Source: Paracentrotus lividus
Lineage: Eukaryota > Echinodermata > Echinoidea > Camarodonta > Echinidae
Assembly: GCA_940671915.1 (NCBI GenBank)
Contig: CALNVZ010002100.1
Coordinates: forward strand, 18,339,734 to 18,403,733
DNA: 64,000 nucleotides
Direction of reading: 5' to 3'
A model generated the notes under the pieces. That model was not told where the DNA came from. It ran no database searches and saw only the letters and a program-made list of their open reading frames with translations. Shown piece after piece: positions 59,806 to 64,000 of the stretch (its first letter is position 1; every line of letters begins with the position of its first letter). Made by a program: the position numbers and the translations under genes.

Positions 59806-60602
59806 TACAGGGCTGCCAACCCTGAGTGAAAAGTTTGGAGTGAGATACTTGCGAGGGCGCGAAGCGCGCCCGAGGGGGGGGGGAGGTGTGGAAGGGGGGT
59901 ATCCCCCTTCCACGGTAGGAGCTTTTACAATTTGACATTTGAAATGGGTGTAATCTGGTGCATACTTAGTCATGATTTTCTACAATTAAAAGGCAGGATT
60001 CATGTACTAAATTAAGTAACAAGGTTATATTGATTTCAAATTAGATCTTACAATTCATCATCAAAAAGATCGTGATTTTGTAAGGAATTTATTTTTCAAC
60101 TCACCATGAATGATAATCAGCGCATTACTGCCTGGTCGTAGTGAGGGCTATAGTTGACAGACGTACGTGGCCATACGCGAGCGCAAACTCGCTGAGCCAC
60201 ACGGGGCTTTGGGCCCGGGCGCGACGTACAGCGGCAGGTCACATAAATTTTATACCTCGCATTGCGCATCATGATAGTTGAAGGCGTCACTAGAACACGT
60301 GCATGCAGGAAAAATCAATCGCAATTAATTAGCTCGATTATGTCGGTTTAGCAGTCGTAGCAGCGACAACCGAAAACCGATTCCATTGGTTTAGCTTTGC
60401 GCATTCGGTTTAAATGTTGAAACTTTTGACCTGGGCAATAGGAATATCATCCACATACTAGGAATTTTGAGACCTTTTTGTTTGTACTTTCTATTTTGGG
60501 GGTTTTGGAGTGAGAACTTCGTTGACTAGCGCCAAGAGACCGTGAGATTTGGGTGAATTGCGTGAGACTCACGCAGATTGCGTGAGATTTAGCAGCCCTG
60601 TA
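59806..60602. mobile_element. Inverted-repeat element with TACAGGGCTGC ends
   Basis: TACAGGGCTGCCAACC (left) and TTTAGCAGCCCTGTA (right) are terminal inverted repeats. Internal hairpins include GGGCGCGAAGCGCGCCC and a GGAAGGGGG/CCCCCTTCC pair. No transposase; non-autonomous. Confidence 0.65.
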
Positions 60603-60648
60603 TTATCTCCTTTTTTCATACATTGCACATTGAAAATGTCTACAAAGT

Positions 60649-60733
60649 ACAAGTTCATTCGTACAGAGCTAGAGGACAATGCATTTTGATTGTTGGGCGC
60701 TCTGATTAGCTTTCGCATGAAGCTCCGCCTCCT
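60649..60733. repeat. 85-bp dispersed repeat, copy 2
   Basis: Gap-free relative of 10484-10568. It is followed about 60 bases later by ATG GCA AGA ATC AGA AAA CGT, a short basic frame that ends before GTATTT. That frame is too short to call. Confidence 0.75.
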
Positions 60734-62928
60734 AAGTAACAGTTAGTAGGCCCCTAGTACTAAGAGAGATCTGATTTTTAAAATTTAAGACATGGCAAGA
60801 ATCAGAAAACGTAGACCCCTCAAGAAACAGATGGTATTTTTGTTTAGAATCTATCTGTTAATCATTTACGTTTAAGGCTTTACAAAACCCACGGCACTGG
60901 CACTGGACTCACCAATAATGTTGGCTTAATTGCCTGCTACCGTAGTGCTGGCCAAGCCCAGCCAAGCCCAAGCCACAAGGCCCAAGATTAAACGATCAGC
61001 TTCAAGTCGTCAAGACTGTCGACAGACGCAAGCCGAGCCCAAAGACGAAGTGAGCTGCTAGCAGCTCAGAGGCTGATGCGTCAGCACATGTACAGAAGTT
61101 TGAAAATTTAAAATTCGGGGAATGTAAATCCATACGCGAACCGTGAAAATAATAGCAGTCGTATCATTTTAAACTAAAGACTTGATGGTGTCAATTCGAT
61201 GTGTTCTTTCTTTTCCTCCATTCATTCCAAATCCAACACATGGCATTTACACACGCCGAACTGGCATAATCGAGATATTGCTGCTGCCTGTTTGTGTACA
61301 CATCTACCGTAAGATGATGCAATTAATACCGTTAGCACAGGCACAGTTGCTATGCACGACAGCTGACAAAGTTGCACGTAGTCGTAGTCTGCAAGCAAAG
61401 ACTTCACATTTGACACTTAAAAATAATATTGTGGAAGACTTAGCCCCAGGCGCGGATCAAAGAAAATCGAATTGAATCGCATTTCGGGGCCCAATGTCTG
61501 GGGACAAAAGCGGGCTCTATTATGTTTACGCATGGGCCCGGTAAGTCATTGTGTGACTTCGGTCCGTGCCGGCCGTACTTGAGCCCAGGCCAATTATTCA
61601 CTGTTTTCTTGCTAAACTTAGTTTAAAACTAGGTGACTATACAAAATAAAATTGGCCATGCATCATTTAAAACCCATTGGACCAACAAAAAATGTCTGTG
61701 TCATCTCAGCAAGAATACATGGCCAAAGAGTATTAGCACAGCCCCCTGATTGTAGTCTCATCAGGAGAGGTCTCTCTTCATCCATCCCTGGTCTCATCAT
61801 CCCTAATTCGATACTAAGGTATGTATACTATTTATTAATATATATGGATGCCTCAAAATGAGGGTACCAGAAATATTACCGGGTGAGGGTCAGATACCGC
61901 ACGAATCGAAGATGAGGCAATATTGGCATCCTATTTCAGTAGGCCTATAGCAATTCCAAATATAATTATTATTATCTATGATCATTATTTCGCGAAGCAT
62001 AAATTTGTGAAAAGGTTGAAGAAGAAGAAGAAAAAAAAGGGGAAGTCTGGACCCAAAATAACTATTTTATAAAAAGCAAATTAATTAGGAGAAAATAGAT
62101 CAAAATCAGTTTGAAAGAACCAGACTCTATATAAGAAAGTTATGAATTTCTCAGTTAAGATGCAAAACAAAAATTAAATCAAAAAGAAAAGTGACATTTA
62201 CATGTAATAATTACAATTATGAATTAATCTTCTTTCATACTGAAAACTACTTAAAATGTTTGTTTTTGTATTTATAGATGGGATGCTGATTTTACAAATT
62301 ATTTGTATTGATCGCAATGTATATTGCCATCAATATAACTTGGGTAAAGTTATATGAGGAATCAAAGTGAAAATATCATAAAACAATATAAGAAGTAGTC
62401 ACCTATTGACATCACAAGCTGTTGCCAATTTCGTATAGCAATACATTTTTTTTTTTTTTTTGTGTTTTTTTTTGCATTCGTTTAAGATATTCATGACATC
62501 ATTATTAGTCCGATTTTCTTCAAACTATTTTGATCTGTTTTTCCAATTTTCTGCTCTTGATAAATACACCTCATTTTAGGTCCGCGACTTCCCTTTAAAG
62601 AAAAACTGAGGAGTGAGGGAATATATGAAAAATAACACGTACAAAAAAAAAAAAAAAGTGTGGTCATTGTTTCCTCTCGCAATTCAATAGCTGCAGGCCT
62701 GCACTCACATGTTTTCTTTTTTTTTTTTCTTATAACTTCTACCTCACAAAATTACATATACCCCAGTAGTGATGCGGCTGAGACAAAACAAAATTAATAT
62801 TGCATAATGAATTGTGACCCCAAATTCTTTCACCTAAGTTGAACCTTTATTCAGCCCGTCAAATTTTCTTCTTTCCGGCCTTTTTTATACATAAAAAAAA
62901 AAAAAAAGTTATGTCCCCCAACTCATTT
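60734..62928. other. Intergenic, no gene seen
   Basis: It contains a short AAGCCCAGCC tandem near 60955 and long T-runs near 62447. No exon could be supported. Confidence 0.4.
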
Positions 62929-63019
62929 CATGTACAATCAATGATCATCTCTCCCCCCCCCCCTCCCCCCCCCCCGGCCCCCGGCGATCTGGATGAGTCA
63001 ATTTTTTTTTGTTGAGGGA

Positions 63020-63760
63020 CTATGAGCTCCAATTCTTGTTGATTAATGCACCGTGCGGTTTCGCGCGCGCTGCATGTATGATAATAATACATTATCTACA
63101 CGTTTAAGTCTCTTTTTCATTCATTAAAACCATGTATTAATACTCTTCTAGATGTTGCTTGTCGGCGTTTCTAATATTGTTAGCATAATGTATGTCCTAT
63201 GTACTCCACATGACCCGTATACAATGGAGAAAAGGAGTGCAATTATTGTTACAATATTGCACTCCGCGATGCCCAACTGCTGGCGCAACGTGTAGAGCTT
63301 TAACAATGGATACGCGGAGCAACAATTTACGTCATAATAGATTGATCATAGGGATTTCTCCTTCAGGCAGGATTTGATACAGGAGAGTAAACCTCTTTTT
63401 ATTTAAAGTGATAAGCGTTGCTGTTGCCATGGAAATGGTGTATGATATGTATAAATATAATATTGGATTTCTTTCGTTGCAATATGAGATATAATATTCC
63501 ATTCATCAGTATGAATATTGCACTCGTCTTCGACTCATGCAATATCATACTGATGAATGGAATATATCTCATATTGCACTCAAGTGCATCCAATATTATT
63601 TAATTAAAGATTGTATACACACATACACTGTTGTTAATGCACGTTCATTGCATATACAGTTAAAGTATTATCTTTGCAAGAAGCCGAACTATATTAGGAC
63701 GGGCTCCTGAACTCTGTATCGGCTCTTATTCTCTATGAATTATGTACCGACAACAGGATG
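63020..63760. repeat. Second copy of the 53107-type repeat, split by an insertion
   Basis: CGTGCGGTTTCGCGCGCGCT near 63053 and TAAAGTATTATCTTTGCAAG near 63660 are adjacent in the copy at 53150-53230. Here about 540 bases separate them, so something is inserted at about 63098-63636. Confidence 0.7.
63458..63598. repeat. Long AT-rich hairpin
   Basis: The left arm (63478-63521) containing CCATTCATCAGTATGA pairs with the right arm (63538-63577) containing TCATACTGATGAATGG, around a CTCGTCTTCGACTCA loop. TAATATTGGA and TCCAATATTA extend the stem outward. Confidence 0.9.
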
Positions 63761-63764
63761 GCCG

Positions 63765-63945
63765 CGAGCGATTTTGAAAGTGGAGGGCTGAACGAAGTGG
63801 GGGAGGGGGGGGGGGGCTGAACAGGCTAAAAATCACAAATGCTTGGTAATTTTGCATTTTTGTACACGTTGGCTGAAAAAATGGGGGGGGGGCTGCAGCT
63901 GCAGCCCCCCCCCCCGGCTCCGCGGCCCCTGCAATGAAATTCCCC
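63765..63945. repeat. G-run/GCTGAACAGGCTAAAA dispersed repeat
   Basis: GGGGGCTGAACAGGCTAAAA, then TTTTGCATTTTTGTACACGT and TGGCTGA, match the order of motifs at 11510-11595. It interrupts the 53107-type repeat, whose next segment resumes at 63945 (CCATGAAATGCCAC). Confidence 0.65.
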
Positions 63946-64000
63946 ATGAAATGCCACAAAAGATGATAACGATTTTCTGATCCAAATTAAATGTTTATGA

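Overview
The window is nuclear DNA of an animal: AT-rich, with split genes that have canonical GT/AG introns, very long introns and a high load of transposon debris. Protein similarity (RRP9, ENTREP/FAM189, UBA/UBX and LRR proteins, and a multicopy PIN-like family) together with the repeat types suggests a marine invertebrate deuterostome, most likely an echinoderm. The echinoderm call is inference from memory of repeat styles, not a proof.

Layout. (1) 3-2977 (+): the 3' three exons of a gene from a large, poorly described invertebrate family. It carries what looks like an XPG/FEN1-type acidic (PIN-like) nuclease core. (2) 4548-6134: a five-unit 143-148 bp tandem repeat, then a fragment of a TTAA-flanked DNA element. 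(3) 6300-10056 (-): five exons of RRP9 (U3-55K, rRNA processing), ending after the second WD40 blade. Two of its exons have decayed tandem copies beside them. (4) 10057-16349: repeats, minisatellites and MITEs, with no convincing gene. (5) 16350-21976 (+): an apparently complete six-exon ENTREP/FAM189-type four-span membrane protein with a PPPY motif. Its 3' region holds an assembly gap inside an inverted-repeat element. (6) 28589-50185 (-): one large gene with at least 19 supported exons encoding UBA, a linker, UBX, an acidic Gly-rich segment and leucine-rich repeats. Its introns hold a tRNA-like SINE, several TTAA-flanked MITEs, a 1.5 kb giant palindrome and a LINE relic. (7) 50186-64000: no confident gene; one exon-like GC-rich ORF and many inverted-repeat elements.

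The genes have unrelated cellular jobs: ribosome biogenesis, endosomal/ubiquitin-ligase adaptor function, and p97/ubiquitin adaptor function. I see no operon-like system. The most interesting signals are a duplicated UBA exon whose 14 copied codons differ only synonymously; an internal 'empty site' that proves a TTAA insertion; two MITEs sharing an unusual G-run/C-run palindrome; and a dispersed repeat that carries perfect DR1 nuclear-receptor sites.

Exon boundaries were set by eye from reading-frame continuity and GT/AG sites. Nothing was checked against transcripts or databases.
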